The notes beneath the pieces are model-generated. The model was not told where the DNA came from. It ran no database searches and saw only the letters and a program-made list of their open reading frames with translations. A stretch of 37,014 bases of DNA from Verrucomicrobiota bacterium (lineage in GTDB: Bacteria > Verrucomicrobiota > Verrucomicrobiia > Limisphaerales > UBA1096): contig JACNJE010000084.1 of NCBI GenBank assembly GCA_014382705.1, forward strand, positions 1 through 37,014, given 5' to 3'. Each line of letters starts with the position of its first letter. Position 1 is the stretch's first letter. Positions 16,758-27,000 of this stretch are shown here, one piece after another. The translations under genes and the position numbers were made by a program.

Positions 16758-18227
16758 ATGACTGTTTGCCGGATTGCCCTTTTCGTTGCGCTTGGTCTGG
16801 CTGACGGCGTGTTGCCCTTGGCCAAGCCGCTTGGCCAAGCGGCGGAAAACCGGGCTAGGCCGAATGTCCTGCTCATCGTCTCCGACGACCAGGGCTACCG
16901 CGACCTTGGCTGCTTCGGTTCCGGCGAGGTGCAGACACCGCATCTCGACCAATTGGCTGCGGGGGGCATCAAACTTACAAGTTTTTACGTCGCCTGGCCG
17001 GCGTGCACGCCGTCTCGCGGCGCGCTGCTCACCGGTCGCTATCCGCAGCGCAACGGCATCTACGACATGATCCGCAATGAGGCGCCCGACTACGGTTACC
17101 GATACAAGCCGGGTGAGTACGCGGCCACGTTCGAGCGCGTCGGCGGCATGGACACGCGCGAGGTGCTCCTGCCGCGCATACTCGGGAGTGCAGGCTACAC
17201 GAGCGGCATTTTTGGCAAATGGGATCTCGGCGTGCACCGGCGGTTCCTGCCGCTCGCCCGCGGCTTCGATGCGTTTTACGGCTTCGTCAACACCGGCATC
17301 GACTACTACACGCACGAGCGTTACGGCGTGCCGTCGATGTACCGCGACAACTCGCCGACCACCGCCGACAAGGGCACCTATTGCACCGACTTGTTTGAGC
17401 GCGAGGCCGTGCGGTTTTTGGAGGCCAATCGCCGGAGGCCGTTTTTTCTCTACGTGCCGTTCAACGCGCCGCACGGGGCGTCCAACCTCGACCCCGCGAT
17501 TCGCGGCGGGGCGCAGGCGCCGGACCGGTTCAAGGGGATGTATCCCAAGCTGCAGGCGCAGGCCGGCACCGAGCAGCGCACGCGTTACGGCAAGACGCAC
17601 ACCGTGCCCAACCGCGCTGCGCGCCGGCTGGAGTTCGTCGGCTCGGTCACCGCGATGGACACCGCCATCGGCCGGCTGCTCGATCTGCTGGACAAACACG
17701 GGATCGCCGACAACACGATCGTCCTGTTTTTCAGCGACAACGGCGGTGGCAGCTCAGCGGACAACGCGCCGTTGCGCGGCCGCAAGGGCCAGATGTTCGA
17801 GGGCGGCGTCCGCGTGCCGTGCATCGTGCGTTGGCCCGGCAAAATCCCCGCCGGGGGAGTGAGCGATGCGTTCCTCACCTCGCTGGAAATCGTCCCGACA
17901 CTGTGTGCGGCCACCGGGGTCGCGCCGCCCAAGGGCGTGGCGCTCGACGGTTTCGACATGCTTCCCGTGCTTCAGGGCAAAACGGACTCGCCGCGCGACG
18001 AGATGTTTTGGCAGCGCAAGCTCGACCGGGGCGCCCGCGTTGGCCACTGGAAATGGGTGGAGAGCTCGCGCGGCGGCGGCCTCTTCGACCTGCGCAAAGA
18101 CCTCGGCGAGCGCCGCGATCTTTCCGCCGCGCGGCCGGAAATGTTGAAGCGGGTGCAGGCACGCTTTGCCAACTGGGAAAAACAAATGCAGGCCGCCGAG
18201 CCGCGCGGCCCGTTCCGGGATTTTTGA
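16758..18227 (+). CDS. Secreted sulfatase (arylsulfatase/alkaline phosphatase superfamily)
   Basis: 489 residues from the ATG at 16758. The open frame extends 106 codons upstream without sulfatase similarity. A signal peptide (MTVCRIALFVALGLADG..., cleavage near GQAA-E30) is followed by RPNVLLIVSDDQGYRDLGC with the metal-ligand aspartates 43-44. The active-site signature CTPSRGALLTGR starts at Cys83, the residue oxidised to formylglycine in C-x-P-S-R sulfatases. FFSDNGG and RGRKGQMFEGGVRVP give the later metal and sulfate-binding residues. It likely removes sulfate from algal or host polysaccharides. The signal peptide c-region [11 protein letters not shown] is encoded by two adjacent TTGGCCAA palindromes. 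A second sulfatase follows 13 bp downstream. Confidence 0.93.
   Translation: MTVCRIALFVALGLADGVLPLAKPLGQAAENRARPNVLLIVSDDQGYRDLGCFGSGEVQTPHLDQLAAGGIKLTSFYVAWPACTPSRGALLTGRYPQRNGIYDMIRNEAPDYGYRYKPGEYAATFERVGGMDTREVLLPRILGSAGYTSGIFGKWDLGVHRRFLPLARGFDAFYGFVNTGIDYYTHERYGVPSMYRDNSPTTADKGTYCTDLFEREAVRFLEANRRRPFFLYVPFNAPHGASNLDPAIRGGAQAPDRFKGMYPKLQAQAGTEQRTRYGKTHTVPNRAARRLEFVGSVTAMDTAIGRLLDLLDKHGIADNTIVLFFSDNGGGSSADNAPLRGRKGQMFEGGVRVPCIVRWPGKIPAGGVSDAFLTSLEIVPTLCAATGVAPPKGVALDGFDMLPVLQGKTDSPRDEMFWQRKLDRGARVGHWKWVESSRGGGLFDLRKDLGERRDLSAARPEMLKRVQARFANWEKQMQAAEPRGPFRDF
16815..16846. repeat. Double TTGGCCAA element inside the sulfatase-1 signal peptide
   Basis: Two palindrome cores (16818-16825 and 16831-16838) lie 13 bp apart in a 32-bp block that is identical to 18301-18332. 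It is read in frame as [11 protein letters not shown]. The block forms the end of the signal peptide and the likely cleavage region. Confidence 0.9.
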
Positions 18228-18240
18228 GCGACGCCGAAAC

Positions 18241-19752
18241 ATGAACCGAATCACATCCCGCGCACGATACCCTTGGCTGTTGTTGCTGGTCGTTGGCCTC
18301 CCCTTGGCCAAGCCGCTTGGCCAAGCGGCGGAGTCGGCGGCCAGGCCGAATGTGCTGTTCATCGCCATCGACGACCTGAACGACTGGGTCGGTTGCCTCG
18401 GCGGGCATCCGCAGGCCCGCACCCCGAACCTCGACCGCTTGGCCAAGCGCGGCACGCTGTTTGCCAACGCCCACTGCCAGGGACCGATCTGCGGGCCGTC
18501 CCGCGCCTCTCTCCTTTCCGGTTTATATCCCCACACCACAGGCGTTTACCAACAACCCGCCGGCAAGGCCATGGAGAAGGACCGGAACTTTTTTCACGGC
18601 CAAATGGTGTCGCACACGTTCGCCGGGCACGGGTACCGGACGCTGGCGGTCGGCAAGATCACCCACGGGTATCCGGCCAAGCTGGCCTTTGATTCCTACG
18701 GCGGCAAGTTCGACGGCTCCGGCCCCAAGCCGGCGGGCGGGCGGCGATTTAACTACCACCTGCCCGACGTGCCGTGGACCGGCACGCAGACCGACTGGGG
18801 CGCCTTCCCCGACAGGGACGACGACATGAGCGACCACAAGTCGGCTGACTGGGCCGTGGAACGCCTCGCCGTGAAACACAACAAACCTTTCTTTCTCGCC
18901 GTCGGGTTTATCCGGCCGCACGTCCCGTTTTATGTTCCGCAAAAGTGGTTCGATCTGTTTCCGCTGGAGGAGGTGCAACTGCCGCCTGTCCGCGATGACG
19001 ACCTTCGCGACGTGCCCGAGATTAGCCGCCGTATCCACGCGCTGCCCAAGTACCCCCGGCTCGACTTCCTGCAGCGGGACGGCAACGCGCAGTTTCGCAA
19101 ATGCGTTCAGTCCTACTTGGCCTGCGTGGCATTTGTGGATCATCAGGTCGGCCGCGTGCTCGATGCATTGGACAACGGGCCGCATGGCGGTGACACCGTC
19201 GTCGTGCTGTTCAGCGATCACGGCTACCATCTCGGGGAAAAGGATCGGGTGAGCAAGCACAGCCTGTGGGAGGAATCGGCGCGGGTGCCTCTCGTTGTCG
19301 TTCCGGCCAAGTCGCAGAGCGACCGGTTCGGCAAGGCGGGGCAACGCTGCGCCAAGCCGGTCGGATTGATCGACCTGTACCCGACGCTGCTCGAGATGTG
19401 CGGTCTGCCGGCGCGAAAGCGCAACGAGGGGAAAAGCCTCGTGCCGCTGCTCCGGAACCCAGCCGCAGAGTGGCGGTTTGCCACGCTGACCACCTACGCG
19501 CTTGGCAATCATTCGCTGCGCTCCGAGCGCCACCGTTACCTGCGCTTTGAGGACGGCTCGGAGGAACTGTACGACCACGCCGCCGATCCCAACGAATGGG
19601 CTAACCTCGCGAGCCATCCCGAATATGCGGGGGTGCTTCGGCGCTTCCGCGCGGAATTGCCCGCCGAGGAGGCCCCGTACCATCCGGCCGTCCGGAGCGG
19701 CGCCGTCAACGCCTGGTTTGCGGAACACCTCCGCCGTCACGGCGTGAAGTGA
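18241..19752 (+). CDS. Secreted sulfatase, iduronate-2-sulfatase-like
   Basis: 503 residues from the ATG at 18241, 13 bp after the first sulfatase. Earlier in-frame starts would overlap that gene. A signal peptide ([24 protein letters not shown]..., cleavage near GQAA-E31) precedes [18 protein letters not shown] (Asp44, Asp45). The active-site signature [11 protein letters not shown] begins at Cys84 (C-x-P-S-R). [13 protein letters not shown] and [15 protein letters not shown] are the typical downstream motifs of iduronate-2-sulfatase-like enzymes. The C-terminus ends in a [15 protein letters not shown] block, also typical. It is probably co-transcribed with the first sulfatase and acts on sulfated polysaccharide. 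The signal peptide carries the same 32-bp double palindrome. A third core at 18439 codes RLAKR. Confidence 0.93.
   Translation: MNRITSRARYPWLLLLVVGLPLAKPLGQAAESAARPNVLFIAIDDLNDWVGCLGGHPQARTPNLDRLAKRGTLFANAHCQGPICGPSRASLLSGLYPHTTGVYQQPAGKAMEKDRNFFHGQMVSHTFAGHGYRTLAVGKITHGYPAKLAFDSYGGKFDGSGPKPAGGRRFNYHLPDVPWTGTQTDWGAFPDRDDDMSDHKSADWAVERLAVKHNKPFFLAVGFIRPHVPFYVPQKWFDLFPLEEVQLPPVRDDDLRDVPEISRRIHALPKYPRLDFLQRDGNAQFRKCVQSYLACVAFVDHQVGRVLDALDNGPHGGDTVVVLFSDHGYHLGEKDRVSKHSLWEESARVPLVVVPAKSQSDRFGKAGQRCAKPVGLIDLYPTLLEMCGLPARKRNEGKSLVPLLRNPAAEWRFATLTTYALGNHSLRSERHRYLRFEDGSEELYDHAADPNEWANLASHPEYAGVLRRFRAELPAEEAPYHPAVRSGAVNAWFAEHLRRHGVK
18301..18332. repeat. Double TTGGCCAA element inside the sulfatase-2 signal peptide
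   Basis: A 32-bp block identical to 16815-16846, with cores at 18304-18311 and 18317-18324, in the same reading frame ([11 protein letters not shown]). The flanking signal-peptide sequence differs between the two genes, so identity stops at the repeat. Confidence 0.9.
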
Positions 19753-19758
19753 TGCGCC

Positions 19759-19770
19759 TTGGCCGGCCAA
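19759..19770. repeat. Expanded palindrome TTGGCCGGCCAA
   Basis: A 12-bp perfect palindrome directly after the sulfatase-2 stop codon. It looks like the TTGGCCAA core with GGCC duplicated. A similar (T)GGCCGGCCAAG occurs at about 9296-9306. Confidence 0.6.
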
Positions 19771-19822
19771 TAAAGGCTTGCTCTTTGGGCCGCCGGTGGT
19801 TCCTTATCCGGTCCCGTTGACG

Positions 19823-20572
19823 ATGAAAACATCAAGAGCCTTCACGCTGATCGAACTGCTCGTGGTCATTGCAATCATCGCGATTTTGGCCGCGCTGCTG
19901 CTGCCGGCGTTGGCCAAGGCCAAGGCCAAGGCGCAGGAGGCGTACTGCATCAATAACAACAAGCAGATCCTCCTTGCCGGCAAAATGTACACCTCGGATA
20001 ACGACGACAAAAACGTCGTGATCTTCGTCCACCCGCCTTTTTCAAAAGTATTCCACACTTGGTATGAGCTGCTTGACCCGTACCTGAACACGACCAACAT
20101 CCTCGTCTGCCCGTCGCGCAAGGGCAAACGCATCAAGACCACCCACGTCGGCGGCACGCCGTTCCCGTATCCCGTGGCCACCGACTACGCGATGAACCAC
20201 GTGCTCGGCGGCGAGCTGAGCCACTGGGTCAACTACGTGCACACGAAGGATTCCAACGTGAAAAACCACGCCAAAGTGGTGTACCTCGTCGACTCCGGCG
20301 TACAGGCCAACGCCGGCAAAAACCCGAGTGTCGATGTCAACTCAACCCCCAAGCTTGGCGCGTTCATGATCGGCGACCCGGCCGTGATGATCAACGGCTC
20401 CGGCTGCCCCCCCTGCATGACCGGCCTGAGCAACCCGTGGTGGGGCGGCCCGCACTTGCGGCACGGCGGGCGCAGTGTCAACTCGCTCTCCGACGGCCAC
20501 GTCGAGGCAATGAAACCGTTCTGGTTCCACGCCCGGACGCCGTGGCTCAACCCGGCCCTCGGCGGGTCGTAG
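19823..20572 (+). CDS. Prepilin-type N-terminal cleavage/methylation protein (pseudopilin-like, DGHV C-terminus)
   Basis: 249 residues from the ATG at 19823. The frame is open 15 codons further up but only the later start gives a short leader. MKTSRA is followed by [26 protein letters not shown], the class III (type IV pilin/pseudopilin) signal with Glu at +5. The usual glycine before the cleavage point is Ala6 here. Near the C-terminus, [19 protein letters not shown] resembles the H-x9-DG motif of the large Verrucomicrobia/Planctomycetes families of such proteins. The LAK of [11 protein letters not shown] is encoded by a TTGGCCAA core (19910-19917). It may be exported by the secretion system encoded downstream, but these proteins are numerous in such genomes, so the link is only positional. 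Confidence 0.88.
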   Translation: MKTSRAFTLIELLVVIAIIAILAALLLPALAKAKAKAQEAYCINNNKQILLAGKMYTSDNDDKNVVIFVHPPFSKVFHTWYELLDPYLNTTNILVCPSRKGKRIKTTHVGGTPFPYPVATDYAMNHVLGGELSHWVNYVHTKDSNVKNHAKVVYLVDSGVQANAGKNPSVDVNSTPKLGAFMIGDPAVMINGSGCPPCMTGLSNPWWGGPHLRHGGRSVNSLSDGHVEAMKPFWFHARTPWLNPALGGS

Positions 20573-20581
20573 CCCGGCTCC

Positions 20582-20637
20582 CCGCTTGGCCAAGCGGCTT
20601 GTCGCGGGGGGCATCCGTTGTCCGCTTGGCCAAGCGG
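20582..20637. repeat. Two 16-bp TTGGCCAA palindromes, 40 bp apart
   Basis: Both copies read CCGCTTGGCCAAGCGG (20582-20597 and 20622-20637). They are identical over 16 bp and flank a G-rich spacer. They can pair within themselves or with each other. They lie just downstream of the prepilin stop, 27 bp before a T8 run (20664-20671), so a termination role is possible but unproven. Confidence 0.8.
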
Positions 20638-21002
20638 AGGGGGGCCGCCTTTGGGGTTGCCTCTTTTTTTTCGATTGCCGATCCTCGCCGGTGATGCCAC
20701 TCAAGGTCGCAGTCTCCCCCTAAATGCACTCCCTATCCTACCCTCCTACCCACTAAATTCTCCGAGGAACTTTTTTTAGAAACAGCAAACGATTGAGAGT
20801 CACAGAACTTTGCACATGAAGATGATCAGCAGCTTGGTCTAGCATATCGCTCTTCAACTAGAGTTTGTAACCTGTTGGGAAGTTGTGAATAAGTCCCAAT
20901 GGACACTATTTCTTGAATTAACGTAGTATGGCTGGCGTTTGGTTTGATTATTCATGCCCTGTTATCGGGTCGATTTTGAGTATGATCTGTGAGGTGTTTT
21001 TC

Positions 21003-21008
21003 TATAAT
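21003..21008 (+). promoter_or_regulatory. Possible -10 box (TATAAT) before the secretin gene
   Basis: A perfect TATAAT in an AT-rich stretch, 13 bp before the ATG at 21022. No convincing -35 hexamer is at 16-18 bp; TTGAGT at 20976-20981 is 21 bp away. If used, transcription would begin around 21015, which would exclude the upstream GTG at 20989 and leave almost no leader. Weak evidence. Confidence 0.3.
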
Positions 21009-21021
21009 TAATAATTCATTT

Positions 21022-24000
21022 ATGAAATCTATGAGTTTGTCCGTAGGCTTGTTGCTATTGCTAAACTGGCTGCCTTTGGGTGTTGTCGCTCAATCAGACA
21101 GTCCGGTTCCAACGCCAAGCAAGGAAGGAGGGGCGGCCAAGCCCGACCCACTTACGGATGAAGCTGAAAAGGAGAAGAGAAACATCCGATTCCAGTTTGA
21201 GGGAGTGCCTTATAAGGATGCACTGCAACGCTTTTCACAAATGGCAGAAAAGCCGCTCATCATGGAGGTGCCATTAGAGGGGACACTGACTTTTTTCGAC
21301 TCAGAGCCTTACACCTACGAGGAGGCGATGGATCTGCTCAATGTGATACTGTCGATGAAAGGAGTGGCGTTGGTTGAGGCGGGTCGTTACCTGCAGTTGA
21401 CGAAGCTCGAGAACATTAAAAAAATGCCCCTCAAGGTGGTGCGCGGTACAGATAACTCCGGGGATTTTCGCCCCGGCCAGATCGTTACCGTTGTTTTGAA
21501 GCTAGAGCACCTTGATGCCGCCGAGGTCTCGACTGCGGCAACATCGTTGTTGTCCAATGCAGGATCGGTGGCACCGCTGTCGCGAGGGCAGGGGTTGATC
21601 ATCACCGACCGGCTGGAGAGCATTCACCGCATCCAGCAACTACTTTCAGAGATTGATGTGGCCTCCGCCGCAGAGCGCGAAATGAGGACATTCGCTCTCA
21701 AGCACGCCTCGGGCGCGGTCGTCTCAGAGTTGATCAACAAAACTTTTGGCAAGACCTCGGTTCCCAAGCAGATCAAGTGGAACGAAAAGTCGAAAAAGTT
21801 CGATATGTTTGATCCTGATCCCTCCTCCTACATCTCTTCAGTTTATGACGAGGCCTCAAGGACGATTGTGCTTTTTGGCCCCGCCGAGCAATTGGAGTTG
21901 ACTGAGCAACTGATCAAGGAATTTGAAACCGGCGAGGGCAAAGCTGGTGATGTGAAGATTTTTCATCCCGCCAAGATGACGGCAGATGAGTTGGCCTCGA
22001 TGATTCGGGAGGGAGTTGATGGCGTTGCACAAAAGGGCGAGACCGCGGAATCGGCCAAGCTCAAGGCCCGCATTATAGTTGATGCCAAGCTGAATCGCGT
22101 CATTGCCTCTGCACCGGTGGCGGGCCAGCTTGAGATAATCGAGAGCTTCGTTTTGCAGGTGGACGGAACCGGTGCCAAGGGAGGGCGGCCAAAGCCAACC
22201 ACTACGGTGAACATCACTAGGGTATTTCGCCTCAAGTCTCTTGATCTAGCCGCTGTGCAACAAGCCGTCTCAAACGCCACTACAGATCAATTGCCCGGTG
22301 GTGAAACCAGATCCCGTCTGGCCATTTCCGTCGACAGTTCAACCCGAAGCCTGATTGTGACCGGTTCGCCGGGCGATGTTCAAACCGCTGAGGATATCGT
22401 GAGTCAGCTTGAGCAGGGGCGGGAACCGATTATTGCGCGCCAGACCCGCATTTTTGAGATGCTCGATCGTGAAGAACTTGGCCGTGTCACGCCGTTGGTG
22501 GAAAAATTGTACAAGGAGCAGGTCGATGAAGCCGGAACCGGGCCGGCTGATGCGATCATTCTGAGGGATGAGAACACGCAACGATTAATTGTCCGGGCCA
22601 AGCCGGATCATCTCTTGCAGATCGCGAAGTTGATTTCTGAACTCCGCTTGGCCAAGCCCTTGGCCAAGCCGCGAACCACCGCAATGCTGCCCTTGTCCAA
22701 TCGTAAAGTGGACCAAATATACCGCAACATCGAGTCGCTGGTGAACGAGCGGATGGGGGAATCACCGTTTCGTAACCAGCCCAAACCGCGCCTGATTGAG
22801 GACAGGGCGAACAACCGGGTAATTGTCACCGCCAACGTCGGGCAGCACGAGGTGATTGCGCAGGTGGTACAGTCGCTTGACGTGCTTCCGGACGCGCCGG
22901 CGCGCACGATGCGGTTTGTGGATCTCGAGGGCGCCGATGCACGCAAGTTGACCCCATTAATCACGCGGCTGTTTGAGAACGACAAGCCAAGTGCCGGGCT
23001 GGCTCCTCAGGTTGTTGAAGATTCGGGAGGCAAACGGTTGATCGTCCTGTCCACCGAGGAACAGCACGGCCGCATCACGGCATTCCTTGGGGAATACCAA
23101 TCAGGCAGTCCATTGATTGTGGAGAGGGAGATCCGTTCTATTAGTCTGCCTCGACGTGATTCCACCAAGTTTAACCAGCTTCTTCAATCGATCCAGAAGT
23201 TGATCGATCAACGGATGCAGAACCCGGAATTTGTTCGGCAGCCCAAGCCGCTCATTTTGCCGGATGAACCGGGAAGTCGTCTGATAATGACGGCAACTCG
23301 GGAGCAGTTTGATGTTATTGATCAGATAGTGGGCACCGTTACTGCAACCCCGGAAACAGTGGAACGAACGGTGCGATTGTTGCGGCTCAAGGATCGCAAC
23401 GCCAAGGAGCTGGTCGAGTTGGCGAAACACCTGTTCGACAACGAGGTTTCTCCTGACGGCACCAAGCCACAGATCATTGCCGACAGCGTGGGCAGCCGCC
23501 TTGTAGTCATTGCCACCGAGGAGGAGTTCAAGCAGGTCGAGCAATTCGCGCTGGATTACAACAGCGGCCGACAGGACCTGGGGCCGCATCAATTTAAATT
23601 TGTGGATGTGCCAGTTGGCCAAGCGGATGAAGTCGTCAAGGCAGTGAGTAAACTTTATCAGGATCAGCTACGTGACAATCCGGATCGTCAGGCCAATCCT
23701 GCAACGATCCTAGCGGACAACGAGAATGACCGGGTCATAATTAGTGGTCCGCAGAAGGAGGTGGGCCGCGCTGAAGGATTGGTCAGAATGCTTGGGCCGT
23801 CCAAGGGTTCAGTAGGAGGGCAGAAGGTGACGGAGGTCGTTCGGCTCAAGGCTGCCAATGCCCGGACGGTTTCCGGGTTGATCGAGAAGAGTTTTAACGC
23901 CGGTGGCAATCGCAACAAGATCAATCTGTTGGTGGATGAGCCCAGCAACAGCCTCGTTCTGACCGGCGCGGAAAAGTCAGTGGTGGCGGCGGGATCTGTG

Positions 24001-27000
24001 ATTCGAGAACTGGACTCGGGAAACCGGGTAAAACCGCTGGAGCTTCGGATTCTCGAGTTGCGAGCTGCTGAAGTCAGCAAGGTCGCCCCGCTGGTCACCG
24101 AGTTGTTCACCACCCTGATGAAGGATCGTCACGGAGAGACTTACTTGCCCAAGTCAAAAATCATCTCCGACGAGGCGGCCAACCGCCTGATCATCACCGG
24201 TCAACTGGATGAGATCGAAGAGATCGACAAGCTGGTGAAGCAACTCGACTCGACCACGCGCCAGTCGGCTGGCAACCGTATCTTCAAAATCCGGGCAGGA
24301 GACGCGAAAAAGATTTCCGATGTCATAAACAGGACTTTTGTGACGATCGATTCCCGGGGCAACACCCGACCGCGCCTGAATGTTGCAGCCGACGAAATCA
24401 GCAACCTGCTGATTGTAGCCGGAACTCCCGAGGATATTCTGGCAGTTGGCATGCTAGTCGAGCAACTGGACGTGGGAAACCCTCTTGTACCCAAGGACTT
24501 AAAGGTGATCGAGTTGCCGCACGCCGAAGGGGAGAAACTTGCACAATTAGCCGGTCGTGTTTGGGGATCACAGATGCGCGGTGTCGAGGGTAATGGTGAC
24601 GTGACTTTTATTCATGAACCGAGTGGGAAGCGGTTGATCATTGTGTCGCCAACCGAATTGATGACACGCGCTGAGCAGATTGTGAACGGGTTGCTGGTCT
24701 CACCGGAATCATCCAGCAGGGAAGTGGCAGTGATCGAGTTGGATCACGGCAATGCATCGGAACTGGTGCCAGTCCTAACCAGTGCCTACGAGGCCAAGGT
24801 CTCCGGGTTGCCCGGTATCCCGGCATCCATCCTGAATGGTGCAAACAGCAAGCAGGTTGTGGTCATGGGCACGCCGGAGCAAATAATCGAGATAAGGGGT
24901 ATGGCGTCTGAGTTGGATGCTCCAGTGGAGACAATCCAGAAGGTTACGGAATCCTTCCTATTGTCCAGCGCCGATGAGGTGGATATCGTCAGCACCATGG
25001 TGAAGCAAATTTACGAGAGTCGGCACGAAGGGTTGGCCAGTGACCCTGCGGATGCCGCCTTTCTGTCCGATGCCGGCAATCGCCGTTTGATCGTTGTGGC
25101 CAAGCCGGATCATATTGAGGAAATCAAACTATTGGTGGAACAGGTTCAAGTGGAGGGCACTGATCGTGCAGCGCGTCAAAGCAAATCGCTGGCGTTGGCG
25201 CACATCAATGGAGCCGAGGCAATGACCGTGCTGAGCCAGGTATTCAGCGTTGAGATGGCGGCGACGGAGCCGGCCCGCAAGCTGATCCTGACGCCCTCGA
25301 CCGACGGGGATTCGTTATTCATGGATGCGCCGGACGACTTGGCCAAGCGGGTGGAGACGCTGCTGATGGTCTTGGATCAGCCGGGGGAGAGGGAGGAGCG
25401 TTCGGTGAAGTTAATCAAGGTAGGTGATGCTGCTGAGGTGGCGCGGTTGCAGCCGTTGGTGGAGCAACTGTACACCGACCGATATCAGGGAAATGAGCAG
25501 GAGCCGGCTGATGCGAAGATCATTGCTGATCCGGTCACCGAAACGCTGGTTATCAGCGGTCGGAAGGATCATGTGCTGGCCATCGAGAAGATGGTTGCGG
25601 AATTGGGGTTGCGGAAATCGCAGGCTCGACCGCGAGTCGCACGTGTGTACGACCTGAAAAATGCACAAGCCGCAACATTGGCCACAACGGTCACCCAGTT
25701 GTATGAGGAAAAATTGAAGGACCGTCCCGGTGCCAGCAAAGAGCAGGTGCTGGTGTTGCCGGACGCGGCGACCAACCGGTTGATCATCATGGCACCGGAC
25801 AACGAACTCCCAGTGCTCGAGGAACTTATTTCCCAGGTGGACCAGGTTAGCCTGCAGACCGCCGGGACTCGTGTATTTAAGTTGAAAGCTAACGAGGCGT
25901 CCCAGGTGGCAATTTTAATACAGAGTACACTCGTTAATATTACTACGGCAGCCGATCCCAAGAGTAACACATTGATTGTTTCAGGTGAACCGGAAGATTT
26001 GCAGGCAGTGGCAGTCATTATTGAGCAGTTGGATAGCTTGACTGATAAACCGAAACGTGAGGTTCAGGTGTTTACCTTGGTGAACTCCCCGGCCGATGCA
26101 GCGGCGCTGCAAGCCAAGGAGGTCTACCTCGACCAAATGAAAGGGAAAAATGATCTGGGCGATTCCGATGCAATGATCCTGCCGGATGCCAGCGGGAACC
26201 GCCTGATCGTAACGGCGAATATTCTCCAACTTCCGTTGCTGAAGGATGTAATTACCACGCTTGACCAGAAAACGGCGAGCGATGACCGCAAAACGGTGGT
26301 CCACGCACTCAAGAACGGTTCCGCCACATCGGTGATGAGTGTAATCGCCAACGTGTTTGCCTCAGAGTTGGAACGTACTGATGCAGCGCTAAAGCTGTCT
26401 GTAACCGCCTCGGTGGATGACAAATCCCTGGTGGTCTCGGGCCAACCGGAGGACTTGGCCAAGGTGGCGGAACTGGTTGCCACGCTGGACGCCCCTACCT
26501 TCACCGGGGAGGTTGAGGTACGTTCCTATCGTTTGCCCGAGGGCGACACCGACAACTTGGCCAAGGCGCTGAATAACATATTCGGGCGCCCCGACGGCAC
26601 GCCGGGAGGAGCCATCCAGCCCAGGTTCGAAGCGGATGATGACACACGACACTTACTTGTGGCGGCAACTGCTGATCAGTTTGATCGGGTTGAAAAGCTG
26701 ATCGAGGACTTTCAATCGGCTGCGGAAGTGACACACGGCATCAAGACATTCCGCTTGGCCAAGGGCAACTCCGAGGAAATAGCCAAGGTGTTGCGGGAGA
26801 TGTTGGATGCGGAGGAAACCTCGTCGAGCAGTAGTTACAGAAGCAGCAGTTATTACCGGTCTCGGTATAGCCGAAGTTCATCACAGAAACCCAAGGCCAA
26901 AGTGACGTCAGCTACAGCGATTAATGCCGTTATCGTTCAAGGCACACCACCTCAACTGGCCATGGCGGAGGAACTGGTACAGACCCTTGAGAAAATGGAT

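Larger units (their letters stand above)
20573..21021. other. Intergenic region upstream of the giant secretin
   Basis: About 450 bp without a supported gene. The first 65 bp hold two perfect 16-bp palindromes (20582-20597 and 20622-20637), then a run of eight T at 20664-20671 that could end the prepilin transcript, although no ideal stem abuts it. From about 20700 composition turns AT-rich and stays richer in AT through the secretin gene. A perfect TATAAT lies at 21003-21008, close to the secretin start. Confidence 0.6.

Noticed and set aside
16628-16876. N-terminal extension of the glycosyltransferase
   Set aside because: It overlaps the divergent sulfatase signal-peptide region and lies before the first strand of the GT-B fold; no similarity is seen in it.
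16059-17699. 546-residue minus-strand open frame opposite sulfatase 1 and overlapping the glycosyltransferase
   Set aside because: The sulfatase frame has all catalytic motifs, while this frame has none and overlaps two real genes.
20989-21021. GTG at 20989 as the secretin start
   Set aside because: It would add 11 residues before a good signal peptide, lies upstream of the TATAAT at 21003 and has no ribosome-binding site; it is not fully excluded.
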